Source: an uncultured Granulosicoccaceae bacterium (GTDB lineage: Bacteria > Pseudomonadota > Gammaproteobacteria > Granulosicoccales > Granulosicoccaceae). Taken from it: a DNA stretch of 64,000 bases. This document shows positions 1 through 12,658 of this stretch, piece by piece; the stretch's first letter is position 1, and each line of letters opens with the position of its first letter. A program made the position numbers and the translations under genes. The stretch lies in assembly GCA_938035125.1 (NCBI GenBank), contig CALHNS010000032.1, positions 33,580 to 97,579 on the forward strand, read 5' to 3'. Below the pieces are notes generated by a model. That model made no database searches. It was not told the DNA's origin and saw only the letters and a list, made by a program, of their open reading frames with translations.

Positions 1-939
1 GGAGGAATGGAATAGGTATCGCGATAACACTTTGAAAAATGCGGCGCCGATATAAACCCACAAGCCAACGCAATATCAACGATTGGCATGCTGGTTTGTA
101 AAAGTAATTGTCTAGCTCGTTCTAAACGCAATTCTAAATAGTAGCGTGTTGGTACGCACGTTAAATACCGTTGAAACAATCGCTCTAACTGGCGGCGTGA
201 CAACCCCACATGATAAGACAGCTCATCCAGTGTCATGGGCTCTTCGATATTAGCTTCCATTAAGGATACGGCTTCTGCCAATTTTGGTTGGCTGGCACCA
301 ATGCGCTGTGTTAATGGCACGCGTTGGCGATCGTTCTGATCGCGAATGCGCTCGCAAATAAATTGTTCCGATATGCGTTTGGCAAGTTCTGCTCCGTGAG
401 CATCACGTACTTCACACATGAACATATCGATTGGCGCCGTGCCCCCTGCGCAGGTGTAACGATTACGATCAATTTCAAACAGCTCAGGAGATATAACCAA
501 CTGCGGGAATTGTTCTCGCGCTGCAGCTAAATTTTCCCAGTGAATCGTGCACCGATATCCGTTCAACAATTCAGCTTTGGCTAAGAGGTAACTGCCCGTG
601 CAAACAGCCCCTAGCACAACCTCAGCTCGATCGTACTTGCGCAGCCAATTTATGCCCTGCTCATCGTCCAATTGATGGATGTTCAAGCCGCCGCACACAA
701 ATATAGCGTGGTAATTGTTAAGGGTTTGGTGGGTGCCGTAATCGGCCGCAACCGATATTCCATTACTGCATTGCACCGGGCCGCCATCACTAGACACCAA
801 AGCCCATTCATAGAGTGCTTCACCGGCTACCTGATTCGCCATACGCAGCGTCTCAATAGCGCTTGAGAACGCAATCATAGAGAACTGGGGCACCAAGTAA
901 AAACCGATACGAGTCGGTCGAGTATTGTCGCCAATCATA
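1..939 (-). CDS. GlxA-type AraC family transcriptional regulator (3' end cut by window edge)
   Basis: The minus-strand frame opens at an ATG and stays open to the window edge, so the C-terminus is missing. The N-terminal two thirds is a DJ-1/PfpI-like sensor domain, with the nucleophile-elbow-like stretch VLGAVCTGSYLLAKAELL and a following CTIHWEN motif. The last ~90 residues hold the paired AraC helix-turn-helix, seen as LDELSYHVGLSRRQLERLF and IVDIALACGFISAPHFSK. This architecture is that of the GlxA/GbdR/CdhR group, which often senses glycine betaine, carnitine or related amines. The gene lies just downstream of, and on the same strand as, an MttB-family methyltransferase, which fits a regulator of quaternary-amine use. 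The ligand itself is inferred, not seen. Confidence 0.9.
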
Positions 940-965
940 AAATTTCACGCACACTGATCGTTACG

Positions 966-993
966 GGCGGAGTATCAACTAAAAATACCCGCC
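966..993. other. Inverted repeat between mttB-like gene and AraC gene
   Basis: GGGCGGAGTAT and ATACCCGCC form a stem of about nine pairs with one bulged A and a 10-base AT-rich loop. It sits upstream of the AraC-type start codon and downstream of the methyltransferase stop. There is no T-tract directly after it on either strand, so it is not a standard terminator. It could be an operator or part of the regulator's leader RNA. Confidence 0.35.
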
Positions 994-1040
994 TCGGTGC
1001 ATGATCGGACAAAAAACCTGTAAAAAAGTTTACCTAATGC

Positions 1041-2636
1041 CTAATAGTTCGCGTCGGGAAACGATTCTTTACGTGTAGTCATGAATGCCTGCAAAGCTTC
1101 GTCGATTGCAGGATCTAATGTTGGTGCCTCGTAAGACTCTAGCATCGCTTTGCAGCGCACATCAGCCCGTTGCCAAGCATCCTTAGAACCTTCCGACTCC
1201 CACTGCTCAAACGAGTTGTTATCGGCAATTTCCGAACGATAAAAGGCCGTTTCAAAGTTATCTTGAGTGTGCTGACAACCTAAAAAGTGCTTGCCCGGAC
1301 CCACCTCTCGCAGAGCACTGAGCGCTTGACCGTTCTCTGACAGATCCACCCCACCCAAAAGGGCTGGCAACATGCCTGCTTGATCCGCATCGAGCACAAA
1401 TTTTTCATACCCCATGGAGAGCCCGCCTTCTAACCAACCGGCCGTATGGAGCATGAAATTTACACCCACTAAAGCCGCCATACTCATAGTGTTAGCCGCC
1501 TCATAGGCCGCTTGCGCATCGGGAATTTTAGAGCCACACAAACCTCCACCACTTCGGAACGGCACTTTCAAGCGCCTGGCCAATGCAGCGCATACGCTCA
1601 TTACCAAGGTGGGTTCAGGTGTGCCGAAAGTGGGCGCACCCGATTGCATAGACACAGAACTTGCAAAGGTGCCAAACACCACCGGGGCACCGGGCCGAAC
1701 CAGCTGGACAAACGCCATACCGGCTAAAGCTTCAGCCAAGATCTGCGCGGCTGTGCCAGCAACAGTAACCGGTGACATAGCCCCTGCAAGGATAAATGGG
1801 GATACCACACAAGCTTGATTGTTCTTTGCATAGACCTTGGCCGCACCGAGCATGGTGTCGTCGAAAGTCATTGGAGAATTGGCATTGATCAAATTAATGA
1901 TCACGGTTTTTTCAAGGCCCGTGGCTGGGTCAATAAAATCATCACCAAAAAGGATTTTCGCCATGTCCACAGTATCTTGAGCTCTTTCAGGCGCAGTGAC
2001 CGACCCCATGAAGGCTTTATCGCTGTAACGCATGTGCGAATAAATCATGTCGAAATGACGTTTGTTTACGGGTAAATCTACAGGCTCGCAAACGGTACCG
2101 CCCGAATGATGGATATGCGGGCTCATGTACGCCAATTTAACGAAATTTTGGAAATCGGCAATGGTGGCATAGCGACGACCGCCATCTAGGTCGCGCACGA
2201 ACGGAGGGCCATAGGCTGGCACGGTAACCAAATGCTTACCGCCAATTTGGACATTGTTGGCAGGATTTCGGGCGTGTTGGGTAAATTCTTCTGGAGCGCT
2301 ATCGGTGATTAATTTTCGGCACAGCCCACGCGGAAACTTAACCAGCTCCCCTTGCACATCAGCGCCTGCGTCTCGCCACATTTGCAAGGCTTCAGCATCA
2401 TCACGAAATTCGATTCCAATCTCTTCTAAGATGGTGTCAGCGTTTTGCTCAATGACGGATAAGCCTTCGTCATCCAGCATGGACAATGGATCAATTTTTC
2501 GCGTGATGTACGGGGCGCGAGCCACACCGGCACTGGCGCGCTGGGCACGCTTAGCGGCTCGCCCACCACCTCGGCGACCACGACGCGGCGCAGGTGTAGC
2601 GTCGTTTTGGCTATCTTCTGGTGAGCTTGGATCCAT
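1041..2636 (-). CDS. Trimethylamine methyltransferase (MttB) family protein, non-pyrrolysine type
   Basis: This 531-residue protein belongs to the MttB/COG5598 family, whose studied members move a methyl group from a quaternary or tertiary amine to a corrinoid protein. The frame has no internal amber codon, so it is of the non-pyrrolysine class that includes glycine betaine methyltransferase MtgB. The core runs from about residue 45 to the C-terminus, with glycine-rich barrel segments such as FRSGGGLCGSKIPDA. The first 35 residues form an Arg/Gly/Ala-rich tail (PRRGRRGGGRAAKRAQRA) outside the barrel. A GGGAAAG stretch precedes the ATG. No corrinoid protein, reductive activator or MtgA-type partner is visible nearby. 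Substrate is inferred to be a betaine-like amine from the adjacent GlxA-type regulator and a homocysteine methyltransferase 2 kb away. Confidence 0.85.
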   Translation of the reverse strand: MDPSSPEDSQNDATPAPRRGRRGGGRAAKRAQRASAGVARAPYITRKIDPLSMLDDEGLSVIEQNADTILEEIGIEFRDDAEALQMWRDAGADVQGELVKFPRGLCRKLITDSAPEEFTQHARNPANNVQIGGKHLVTVPAYGPPFVRDLDGGRRYATIADFQNFVKLAYMSPHIHHSGGTVCEPVDLPVNKRHFDMIYSHMRYSDKAFMGSVTAPERAQDTVDMAKILFGDDFIDPATGLEKTVIINLINANSPMTFDDTMLGAAKVYAKNNQACVVSPFILAGAMSPVTVAGTAAQILAEALAGMAFVQLVRPGAPVVFGTFASSVSMQSGAPTFGTPEPTLVMSVCAALARRLKVPFRSGGGLCGSKIPDAQAAYEAANTMSMAALVGVNFMLHTAGWLEGGLSMGYEKFVLDADQAGMLPALLGGVDLSENGQALSALREVGPGKHFLGCQHTQDNFETAFYRSEIADNNSFEQWESEGSKDAWQRADVRCKAMLESYEAPTLDPAIDEALQAFMTTRKESFPDANY

Positions 2637-2786
2637 GGTGCTTTCCCAATGTTTAAAGACTATTTACAAAAAGAACTTTATGTTGCTTAACCCCCCTTTT
2701 ACAAGGGTTGGAATAGGCGACTTCGAAGTTCCTTTACACGACAGCTAGGCCGCCTACTTAACAATTAGGGCAGTAAATTCAGCGTG

Positions 2787-3341
2787 TTATAGATTTGTTA
2801 ACGAAAAACAGCGTCTGACGTAGGCCGATTGGCCTTTGGTTTGTATTCTGCGTTTATTGGTTCGTCGAACCTCACGGATAGCCTCTTCGTGCTCCATGCC
2901 CATTTCAACCAATATTCTGGCTGCCATCATGCCGGTACGGCCCAATCCAGCATAACAGTGGAATATCACACGCTCACCGATGCGCAAAGAATGGCGAATT
3001 CGCTCGCCCTCAACCGCCCAATTGTCTTCAAATTCTTGGGTAGGAACACCCATATCAACAATGGGCAAATGCTTATACCACATCCCAAGCGCTTCCACTT
3101 CTTGGCCTAAATGCTCAATTTTATGCATGGCCAATTCATGATGTTCAAGCAAGCAAATTAATCCATTCGCCCCCCAATCCGCTACACCTTCTAAATCAAT
3201 AGGCAGTAATTTTTTTGACGCAAGATCGGGTTCCATAACCCGTGTGCCCGGACAGCCCACTAGCCCCATGCAACCTGTGTAACCAGGTACTTGAACGGTG
3301 TCAATTAAATTGGGTTCGTGAGTACGACGTCCAAACACCAT
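2787..3341 (-). CDS. Cyclin-dependent kinase inhibitor 3-like dual-specificity protein phosphatase
   Basis: A 184-residue protein with the cysteine phosphatase signature HCYAGLGRTG at residues 128-137: Cys129 would be the nucleophile and Arg135 the phosphate-binding arginine of the CX5R loop. A likely general acid is Asp96 in PIVDMGVP. The N-terminal part contains a CMGLVGCPGTR stretch typical of the bacterial CDKN3-like group. Substrate is unknown; relatives act on phospho-Tyr/Ser/Thr proteins or small phosphorylated molecules. It follows the GNAT gene on the same strand after about 80 bases and may share its transcript. Confidence 0.8.
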   Translation of the reverse strand: MVFGRRTHEPNLIDTVQVPGYTGCMGLVGCPGTRVMEPDLASKKLLPIDLEGVADWGANGLICLLEHHELAMHKIEHLGQEVEALGMWYKHLPIVDMGVPTQEFEDNWAVEGERIRHSLRIGERVIFHCYAGLGRTGMMAARILVEMGMEHEEAIREVRRTNKRRIQTKGQSAYVRRCFSLTNL

Positions 3342-3420
3342 GGGATTACTTACCTTTTCTTATTGTTAGATGACTTAACGGCTTAGCTTGACTGTTTATT
3401 TGGCGCATAACTTCTTAAGG

Positions 3421-4572
3421 CTAACGACGCCGTGCTACGCCTACGCGTCTAAGTTCTTTAACCACACGCTGGCGCCCGATTGTAAACGTTTCATGAATAC
3501 GCCGGTAACCTTGCGAAGGAAAACGCACAATATTCACCATTGGGGTTGTTTCACAGTTAAATTCGCTTTTATAGCTCTGTGCATCACCGCGCATGAAATC
3601 ATAATATCGACGCCCTGCTGCACGGTTACGCTCTATTTCCATTAAGTGCGCAACGGTAAGCGGCATATAACGATTAGCCATCGATTGCACAAAACCACTT
3701 TGGTAATAATGACAAGAACTTTTATCGTAAAAACAATACAAGGCTGCGCACAGCTCATCGTTCAAAAAAAAGTGGCGTACATCGGCGCCTTCAAGCTGAA
3801 ACAGTAACGGTAGCACCCGATGATGAAACTGGTTAAAACGTGCAGAAGCAAACGCACTGTTGGCACGACCTGCATGTTGTTGCCGTTGATCACTGAGTTC
3901 AGAGACATCTTCCAGCACATTATTTATATGTGGGATATCAAATACCGACGTTTGTTGCATTCCCCCATCGCGCTCCACCGCACGCAAACTTCGCTTCACG
4001 CGTTTTATTCGGCTTTGCACCATGGGAATATCATCGGTTTCTTTTTCTAAATCCAAACGATAGCGAAAGCCTGTATTTTTTTGCTCTAATATCCAATCGT
4101 TACGGTTTTGCTCTAGCGCTTTAAACAAAATCGAATCTTGCAACAACTGCTGAAATTCGAAGCTTAAGTCACCGCATTGTTCATCCAACCAATTGAACAG
4201 CATCGGCACAGCGTTTTGCGCATGTTCAGGCGTTACAAGCACATCAAGATACTCGGATGCCACCTCATCAGCCTCCCCTTCTCCAGTGCCAATGAACATC
4301 ACTGAATCAACTCTGGGCCATTGAAGTTTTCGTCTGTACAGTGGCATCAACGCCACTAGCTTGCCGTTAGCACGGACGCACAAAATAGACAGCTCGTTCT
4401 CATCTTTGAATACGGACCACCAAGTGTGGTGCCATGCCCAGGTCATAAACACGGAAGCGTTTTCACACTCATTGTGCAACAGATCCCATTCAAGTCGCAG
4501 CCCAGCAAAGCCAGCCAAATCTGACACGCACGAAATGTCGAACTGAGTCTTATCAGCGCTATTTCCAATCAT
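3421..4572 (-). CDS. GNAT-type acetyltransferase of the BioF2/CelD-like (Acetyltransf_6) family
   Basis: The product is 383 residues from the chosen ATG. The family is recognised from LRLEWDLLHNECENASVFM and TWAWHHTWW near the N-terminus, and from the C-terminal half with HFFLNDELCAALYCFYD, YYQSGFVQSMANRYMPL and RRYYDFMRGDAQSYKSEF. Such proteins are FemAB/CelD-like acyltransferases often linked to envelope polysaccharide or cellulose synthesis, but no glycan genes adjoin it. A longer frame reaches 4713, but it would overlap the divergent methyltransferase gene at 4646; the start at 4572 leaves a 73-base divergent promoter region. Confidence 0.75.
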   Translation of the reverse strand: MIGNSADKTQFDISCVSDLAGFAGLRLEWDLLHNECENASVFMTWAWHHTWWSVFKDENELSILCVRANGKLVALMPLYRRKLQWPRVDSVMFIGTGEGEADEVASEYLDVLVTPEHAQNAVPMLFNWLDEQCGDLSFEFQQLLQDSILFKALEQNRNDWILEQKNTGFRYRLDLEKETDDIPMVQSRIKRVKRSLRAVERDGGMQQTSVFDIPHINNVLEDVSELSDQRQQHAGRANSAFASARFNQFHHRVLPLLFQLEGADVRHFFLNDELCAALYCFYDKSSCHYYQSGFVQSMANRYMPLTVAHLMEIERNRAAGRRYYDFMRGDAQSYKSEFNCETTPMVNIVRFPSQGYRRIHETFTIGRQRVVKELRRVGVARRR

Positions 4573-4645
4573 TTGGCTCTCAGTCGCTCCATCGAACAAG
4601 TGCTTTTCGGAGTCACCATCTATTTGTCGTGCTACGCTCAAAGTT

Positions 4646-5710
4646 ATGATCAATCCATTACAAAATTTGTTAGCCGAACGCGGTGTCCTAATGGCCGACG
4701 GCGCTACGGGCACTAATCTTTTCGCCGCAGGTCTTCAAACCGGTGATGCGCCTGAACTGTGGAATATCGATCACCCAGATCGCATTACCACGCTGCATCA
4801 AAGCTTCATCGATGCAGGCTCAGATATCATCCTGACAAACACCTTCGGAGGTACCAGTTATCGGCTGAACCTCCACAATGCTGGTCATCGAGTGAAGGAA
4901 TTGAATGTTGCCGCAGCTCAAATTGCGAAACAGTGCGCAGAAAAGGCGGGCAAGAAGGTCTTGGTGGCAGGCTCTATGGGCCCAACCGGGGAAATTTTGG
5001 AACCCAACGGCCCCGTCTCAATTGATCAGGCACGCCTTGCGTTCAAAGAACAAGCAGAGGCCTTGAAAGAAGGCGGCGTGGATATCCTTTGGATTGAAAC
5101 CATCTCTTCAGCTGAAGAGATAGAAGCAGCCGTTCTAGGTTGCGCCGATGTGGGCTTACCAATCGTATACACCGTTAGTATCGACACCAATGGGCGCACC
5201 ATGATGGGGTTAACCGCCGCCGATACGGTACGAATCAGCACCAGCTTAAACACCCATATCTCAGCGGTGGGCACAAATTGCGGCGTGGGTGCATCAGAAG
5301 TGGTAGCAGCAGTTTTAAATTTAGCGGCAGCAAGCGATACCTTAGGGGTAAAGCCTGCGCTTGTGGCTAAAGCCAATTGCGGTATCCCTGAATACATCGA
5401 CGGCAAAGTGGTTTACAACGGCACCCCTGAACTAATGGCCAAATACGCACAGTTATCCATTGATGCTGGTGCCAATATCATTGGCGGTTGCTGTGGTACA
5501 TCACCTGAGCATTTGAAGGCGATGCGAAAAGCCATCGATGAACACAATAAAGCCCAAGCTCCTGAACTTACCGATATTGAATCCGTTCTTGGTGAAGTCT
5601 CCACTGGCGCAAAGGCTCAATTGGCAGGAGATTTATCGGTGGCCGGAGGTTCTGCCAGCGGACGAGGTAGCCGAGTTTCAAAACGTCGGCGCAAAAGCTC
5701 CAGTGATTAA
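4646..5710 (+). CDS. Betaine--homocysteine / homocysteine S-methyltransferase family protein
   Basis: A 354-residue pterin-independent methionine-forming methyltransferase. The zinc-binding cysteines are all present: Cys212 in GTNCG and the Cys282-Cys283 pair in GGCCGTSPEH. The N-terminus has the family motifs DGATGTNLF and LTNTFGGTSYRL. Enzymes of this family methylate homocysteine from glycine betaine, dimethylsulfoniopropionate or S-methylmethionine. The betaine assignment is inferred from overall type and from the MttB-like gene nearby. After the barrel, residues about 300-354 form a flexible Ser/Gly/Arg-rich tail ending in a lysine/arginine cluster. The last eight bases overlap the next gene. 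Confidence 0.85.
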   Translation: MINPLQNLLAERGVLMADGATGTNLFAAGLQTGDAPELWNIDHPDRITTLHQSFIDAGSDIILTNTFGGTSYRLNLHNAGHRVKELNVAAAQIAKQCAEKAGKKVLVAGSMGPTGEILEPNGPVSIDQARLAFKEQAEALKEGGVDILWIETISSAEEIEAAVLGCADVGLPIVYTVSIDTNGRTMMGLTAADTVRISTSLNTHISAVGTNCGVGASEVVAAVLNLAAASDTLGVKPALVAKANCGIPEYIDGKVVYNGTPELMAKYAQLSIDAGANIIGGCCGTSPEHLKAMRKAIDEHNKAQAPELTDIESVLGEVSTGAKAQLAGDLSVAGGSASGRGSRVSKRRRKSSSD

Positions 5711-6425
5711 TAAGCACGTTTTACCGAATATCATCGCGCTATGCATTATCGCGATGGCATTCATCAGCCCTGAACCATTCAGTGCCGTACTGCTAAGCGT
5801 TGGGCTGTTTGCGTTATCGGGTGCTTTAACCAATTGGCTTGCTATACACATGCTGTTTCATCGCGTGCCGGGGCTGTACGGTTCTGGCGTTATTGTTTTA
5901 CGCTTTGAAGAATTTAAACAAAGCCTGATCACCTTAGTGCACGAACACCTTTTCACACGTGAACGCGTGGATGGGGCTTTAAGCGGCAGCGCATCATTAA
6001 GTGATATTGATCTTGCGCCAATGTTTTCAAAACTCGATTTAGATGCCGCTTACGATCAACTGGTCGCCACCATTATGGATTCAACCTTTGGCAGCATGCT
6101 TGGCATGGTGGGCGGTGTCGATGCTCTGGAACCCATGCGCGAACCCTTTAAAAAGCGTATGGGGAATTTTTTAACCGATGCGGCTAAGTCGCCTCGTTTC
6201 CAACAAGCAGTAAACGAGCAAATCGCACAGTTTACAAACAGCGATACTTTTATGGTTAAGCTCGATAAGATTCTACAAGCACGCTTAGATGAACTCACCC
6301 CCGAGATGGTGCGCGATATTATGCATCGAATCATTCACAAACATCTGGGTTGGTTGGTGGTTTGGGGCGGTGTGTTCGGCGGGCTTATCGGATTACTGGC
6401 TGGTGTTATACCGCTACTAACCTAA
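5703..6425 (+). CDS. DUF445 family membrane protein
   Basis: A 240-residue protein starting at GTG 5703, overlapping the previous stop codon by eight bases. The frame is open further upstream, but INKHVLPNIIALC right after this GTG matches the usual start of the family, so the upstream part is treated as non-coding. Two hydrophobic segments lie at the N-terminus (IIALCIIAMAFI and a second including LFALSGALTNWLAIHMLF) and one at the C-terminus (LVVWGGVFGGLIGLLAGVI). The motif ALTNWLAIHMLF followed by VPGLYGSGVI is characteristic of DUF445. The family's function is not known; it is an inner-membrane protein probably translated with the methyltransferase. Confidence 0.8.
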   Translation: MINKHVLPNIIALCIIAMAFISPEPFSAVLLSVGLFALSGALTNWLAIHMLFHRVPGLYGSGVIVLRFEEFKQSLITLVHEHLFTRERVDGALSGSASLSDIDLAPMFSKLDLDAAYDQLVATIMDSTFGSMLGMVGGVDALEPMREPFKKRMGNFLTDAAKSPRFQQAVNEQIAQFTNSDTFMVKLDKILQARLDELTPEMVRDIMHRIIHKHLGWLVVWGGVFGGLIGLLAGVIPLLT

Positions 6426-6434
6426 ACTTTTTTT

Positions 6435-6788
6435 TCAACTTGCTTTAGCGCGAAGCGGCACACCAAAAAATTCAATCCCTTCCCAACCGGTTTCCATAAA
6501 TTGACGAATGTTCGGATGGCTGGTGCCATCCTCATCACGAAGCACATCCGCCCGATAGTAAGCACCAAACAACGATAAGGTTTCGTTTTCAGTTAAATCG
6601 TGTAACCGAGCAAATGCGAACAATTTACACGAACCCACATTCTGACCGGGCTCGCTCATCAATTCGTGATTGCGAAAACCTGTGGGTACGTAAGTGTATA
6701 ACTCGTTTATGAGCGCAACAGTATCGGGGAACTCAATTAAATTGGGTTCTGAACGCAGTCGATTTAAAAACAGTTCTAGTGTTAACAC
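6435..6788 (-). CDS. HopJ type III effector-like family protein
   Basis: A 117-residue protein starting at GTG. The segments VGSCKLFAFARLHDLTEN and ETLSLFGAYYRADVL with a conserved HPNIRQFM identify the HopJ (HopPmaJ-like) family. Despite the name, most members are housekeeping-type proteins in bacteria without type III secretion, and no secretion genes are present here. It begins six bases after the maeB stop on the same strand, so it is probably the last gene of the leuA-maeB transcript. Role unknown. Confidence 0.85.
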   Translation of the reverse strand: MLTLELFLNRLRSEPNLIEFPDTVALINELYTYVPTGFRNHELMSEPGQNVGSCKLFAFARLHDLTENETLSLFGAYYRADVLRDEDGTSHPNIRQFMETGWEGIEFFGVPLRAKAS

Positions 6789-6794
6789 GGTATT

Positions 6795-10795
<4,001 letters not shown>

Positions 10796-10911
10796 TTACT
10801 GTGCCTGTCGGCTGTTGAGCGGTGAATGTAGACAGCACTCAAATTTTTAAATAATTGCTAAGTCGAATTGAATTGGCAAGGATGCGCTATTTATCGCACC
10901 GCCTGGTCGCG

Positions 10912-10974
10912 CTAAGCCAGGCAGCTGAGACCAAGGAGTCTGCCGGTAAGCGGATATTTTCGCTGTTTCTTCAT
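10912..10974 (-). promoter_or_regulatory. Candidate leucine-rich leader peptide upstream of leuA
   Basis: A 20-codon minus-strand reading frame (ATG to TAG) begins with MKKQRKYPLTG and continues RLLGLSCLA. Five of its last twelve residues are leucine. Its end lies inside a stem (CTGCCTGG pairing with CCAGGCGG), and the Leu codons lie in a weaker upstream hairpin (AGAC with GTCT). A third stem (GGTGCG with CGCATCC) shares two G residues with the second, so the two are partly exclusive. This is the layout of a translating-ribosome attenuator. Against it: there is no run of four Leu codons, no T-tract terminator before leuA, and only a weak Shine-Dalgarno sequence. Confidence 0.35.
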
Positions 10975-11020
10975 GGGTGGTTTATGCCTGTGGCGGATCG
11001 GGAATTAGCCGATCTTAGGT

Positions 11021-11095
11021 TTTCGACGGATACGGGTAACACGCCCGGCGCTCTAGAGCGAGGCCGGGCAAGTAAGCGAGAGTTGTGCGTCGAAA
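11021..11095. repeat. Nested inverted repeats in the leuA upstream region
   Basis: An outer 8-bp arm pair (TTTCGACG at 11021-11028 and CGTCGAAA at 11088-11095) encloses a 7-bp arm pair (GCCCGGC at 11043-11049 and GCCGGGC at 11063-11069). The inner loop carries the 12-bp palindrome CGCTCTAGAGCG. A further hairpin, GATCGG with CCGATC, lies at 10996-11014. The 369-base gap between DUF3820 and leuA contains no other convincing gene, so this is probably leader RNA or a structured non-coding RNA. Confidence 0.5.
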
Positions 11096-11161
11096 GGCAT
11101 CATGTTTCGAGATTAGCCCCACTGGCAGGCGGGGTCAAGCGTTTAAGGGCAATTCACATAA

Positions 11162-11485
11162 TCAATCGTTTTCATTCAGCATCGGCCGGATTAATTTTTC
11201 TAGGCCATTCACTTTCAGTTCGTACACCAACGCCATGCGCTGGCCCAACATTCCAGCCGGGAATCCCTGGCCTCGAAACCACACCACATACGGTTCCGGC
11301 AAATCAATCAGCCGCTCGCCCTTAAATCGTCCAAACGGCATTCGCATCGCCACAGCTTCTAATAAATCGGCGGTGGCAGGCACATTGGCCAATGGCTTTT
11401 CTAGGCTGGGTTCGTCTTTGAGCCTGTCGTTTTCGAGCCTATGGTCTTTGGCCCCGTCATCTTCAGGCCTTTCGTCATCGCTCAT
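11162..11485 (-). CDS. DUF3820 family protein
   Basis: A 107-residue protein. The conserved part is residues about 45-107, beginning MRMPFGRFKGERLIDLPEPY and containing VVWFRGQGFPAGMLG and KVNGLEKLI. It belongs to DUF3820 (a family once called putative quorum-sensing-regulated virulence factor); its biochemical role is unknown. The first ~40 residues are charged and low in complexity, so translation may start further in than the chosen ATG. It follows the EamA gene on the same strand with a 22-base gap. Confidence 0.75.
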   Translation of the reverse strand: MSDDERPEDDGAKDHRLENDRLKDEPSLEKPLANVPATADLLEAVAMRMPFGRFKGERLIDLPEPYVVWFRGQGFPAGMLGQRMALVYELKVNGLEKLIRPMLNEND

Positions 11486-11507
11486 AGCGATAGCTCACAG
11501 CAGTGGT

Positions 11508-12491
11508 TCATTGCGATAGTTCATCCCGATCAACTTCTACCCGATCAGCTTCTGATGGAGTCATTTGTGGGCCACCCCCACTTCGAAGGTTTCTGGTGCG
11601 CAGCACGGGCTGCTTAACGGATGCCACCAATTCTCGCCAAATGAACATCAACCCAGATAATACGATGATACTTGAGCCCGCCAACACCCATCGATCAATG
11701 GATTCGTCAAACCATAAAGCCCCAAACAGCACAGCCCAAATCATTTGGCTGTACTGCATGGGCGCTACAAATTGCGCCTCAGCCGACCGATAGGCTTGAA
11801 TAACACAACTGTGCGCCAAAACAACAATGCAGCCGGCAGCACAACACGCTAAAAGTGCATCGCGAGGCATAGGCACATAAACAAAAAACATCACAGCCCC
11901 GCTGAGCAGAATATTCGTTAGCATGGGATACAAAATTAAGGTTGATCCGTGTTCTTGCGAGCCAATTTTTCGAGTAACCACTGATGTGCAGGCGATACAA
12001 AAAGCGGCAAACAGCGCAGCGCCATGCCCTGCCGAGAAGGCAGCTTGCCCTGGTCTTAACACCACGATTACCCCAACCAAACCCAGCACAATGGCAATAC
12101 CTCGAACGAATTTCACTCGCTCGCCCAAAATAGGGATGGCCAGAAGGGTTATAAGGACGGGGGCTGAGAACAATAAGGAATACACCTCAGCCAAGGGCAA
12201 ATGACCAAAGGCGTAAAAGGCTGAAAACAATGAACCCGCTGTGAACAAGCAACGTAGCGCCACCAAGAACGGCAAGTTAGGCCGAAACGAACGCTTTTCC
12301 TTGCTCACACCGATAAACAGGGAAAACGGCACGAAGCTGGTGAGTACCACGAAAAATACGATTTGAAAAACCGGTATGGATTGCACACTTTTTATCAGTG
12401 CATCGTGCGTTGCGAATAAGGCAAAGCCAGCTAACGCAAGCCCCATGGCACGAAGCACAGACGGGTTTTTGTCAATATGGGTTTTATTCAT
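11508..12491 (-). CDS. EamA/DMT family membrane transporter
   Basis: A 327-residue protein with about ten hydrophobic segments arranged as two five-helix EamA repeats, as in RhaT/YdcZ/RarD-type drug/metabolite exporters. Typical features are GFALFATHDALIKS in helix 1, FYAFGHLPLAEVYSLLFSAP at the end of the first repeat, and GVIVVLRPGQAAFS. The C-terminal ~35 residues are hydrophilic. Substrate unknown. A second, only distantly similar EamA gene lies at 32.9 kb. Confidence 0.85.
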   Translation of the reverse strand: MNKTHIDKNPSVLRAMGLALAGFALFATHDALIKSVQSIPVFQIVFFVVLTSFVPFSLFIGVSKEKRSFRPNLPFLVALRCLFTAGSLFSAFYAFGHLPLAEVYSLLFSAPVLITLLAIPILGERVKFVRGIAIVLGLVGVIVVLRPGQAAFSAGHGAALFAAFCIACTSVVTRKIGSQEHGSTLILYPMLTNILLSGAVMFFVYVPMPRDALLACCAAGCIVVLAHSCVIQAYRSAEAQFVAPMQYSQMIWAVLFGALWFDESIDRWVLAGSSIIVLSGLMFIWRELVASVKQPVLRTRNLRSGGGPQMTPSEADRVEVDRDELSQ

Positions 12492-12658
12492 AGATGGGAT
12501 AGAGTAGCTGATCGCTTGAAATTTGAGACTATTTTGCTGTTTGAAACACGGCTCAATTTCACCTTCAGTTGTGAACTGATCGCAGTGGAACTACAAACCA
12601 GCACTCGTATCGACCACCGATAGTGCAGTACGATATCTCGCTCGCCGTTACGCGCTTA

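Noticed and set aside
5538..5702. N-terminal extension of the DUF445 gene
   Set aside because: It lies inside the methyltransferase gene in another frame and does not resemble the DUF445 N-terminus.
10855..11325. Plus-strand 156-codon frame across the leuA upstream region
   Set aside because: It runs antisense through DUF3820 and the hairpins, starts without a ribosome site, and has no motif.
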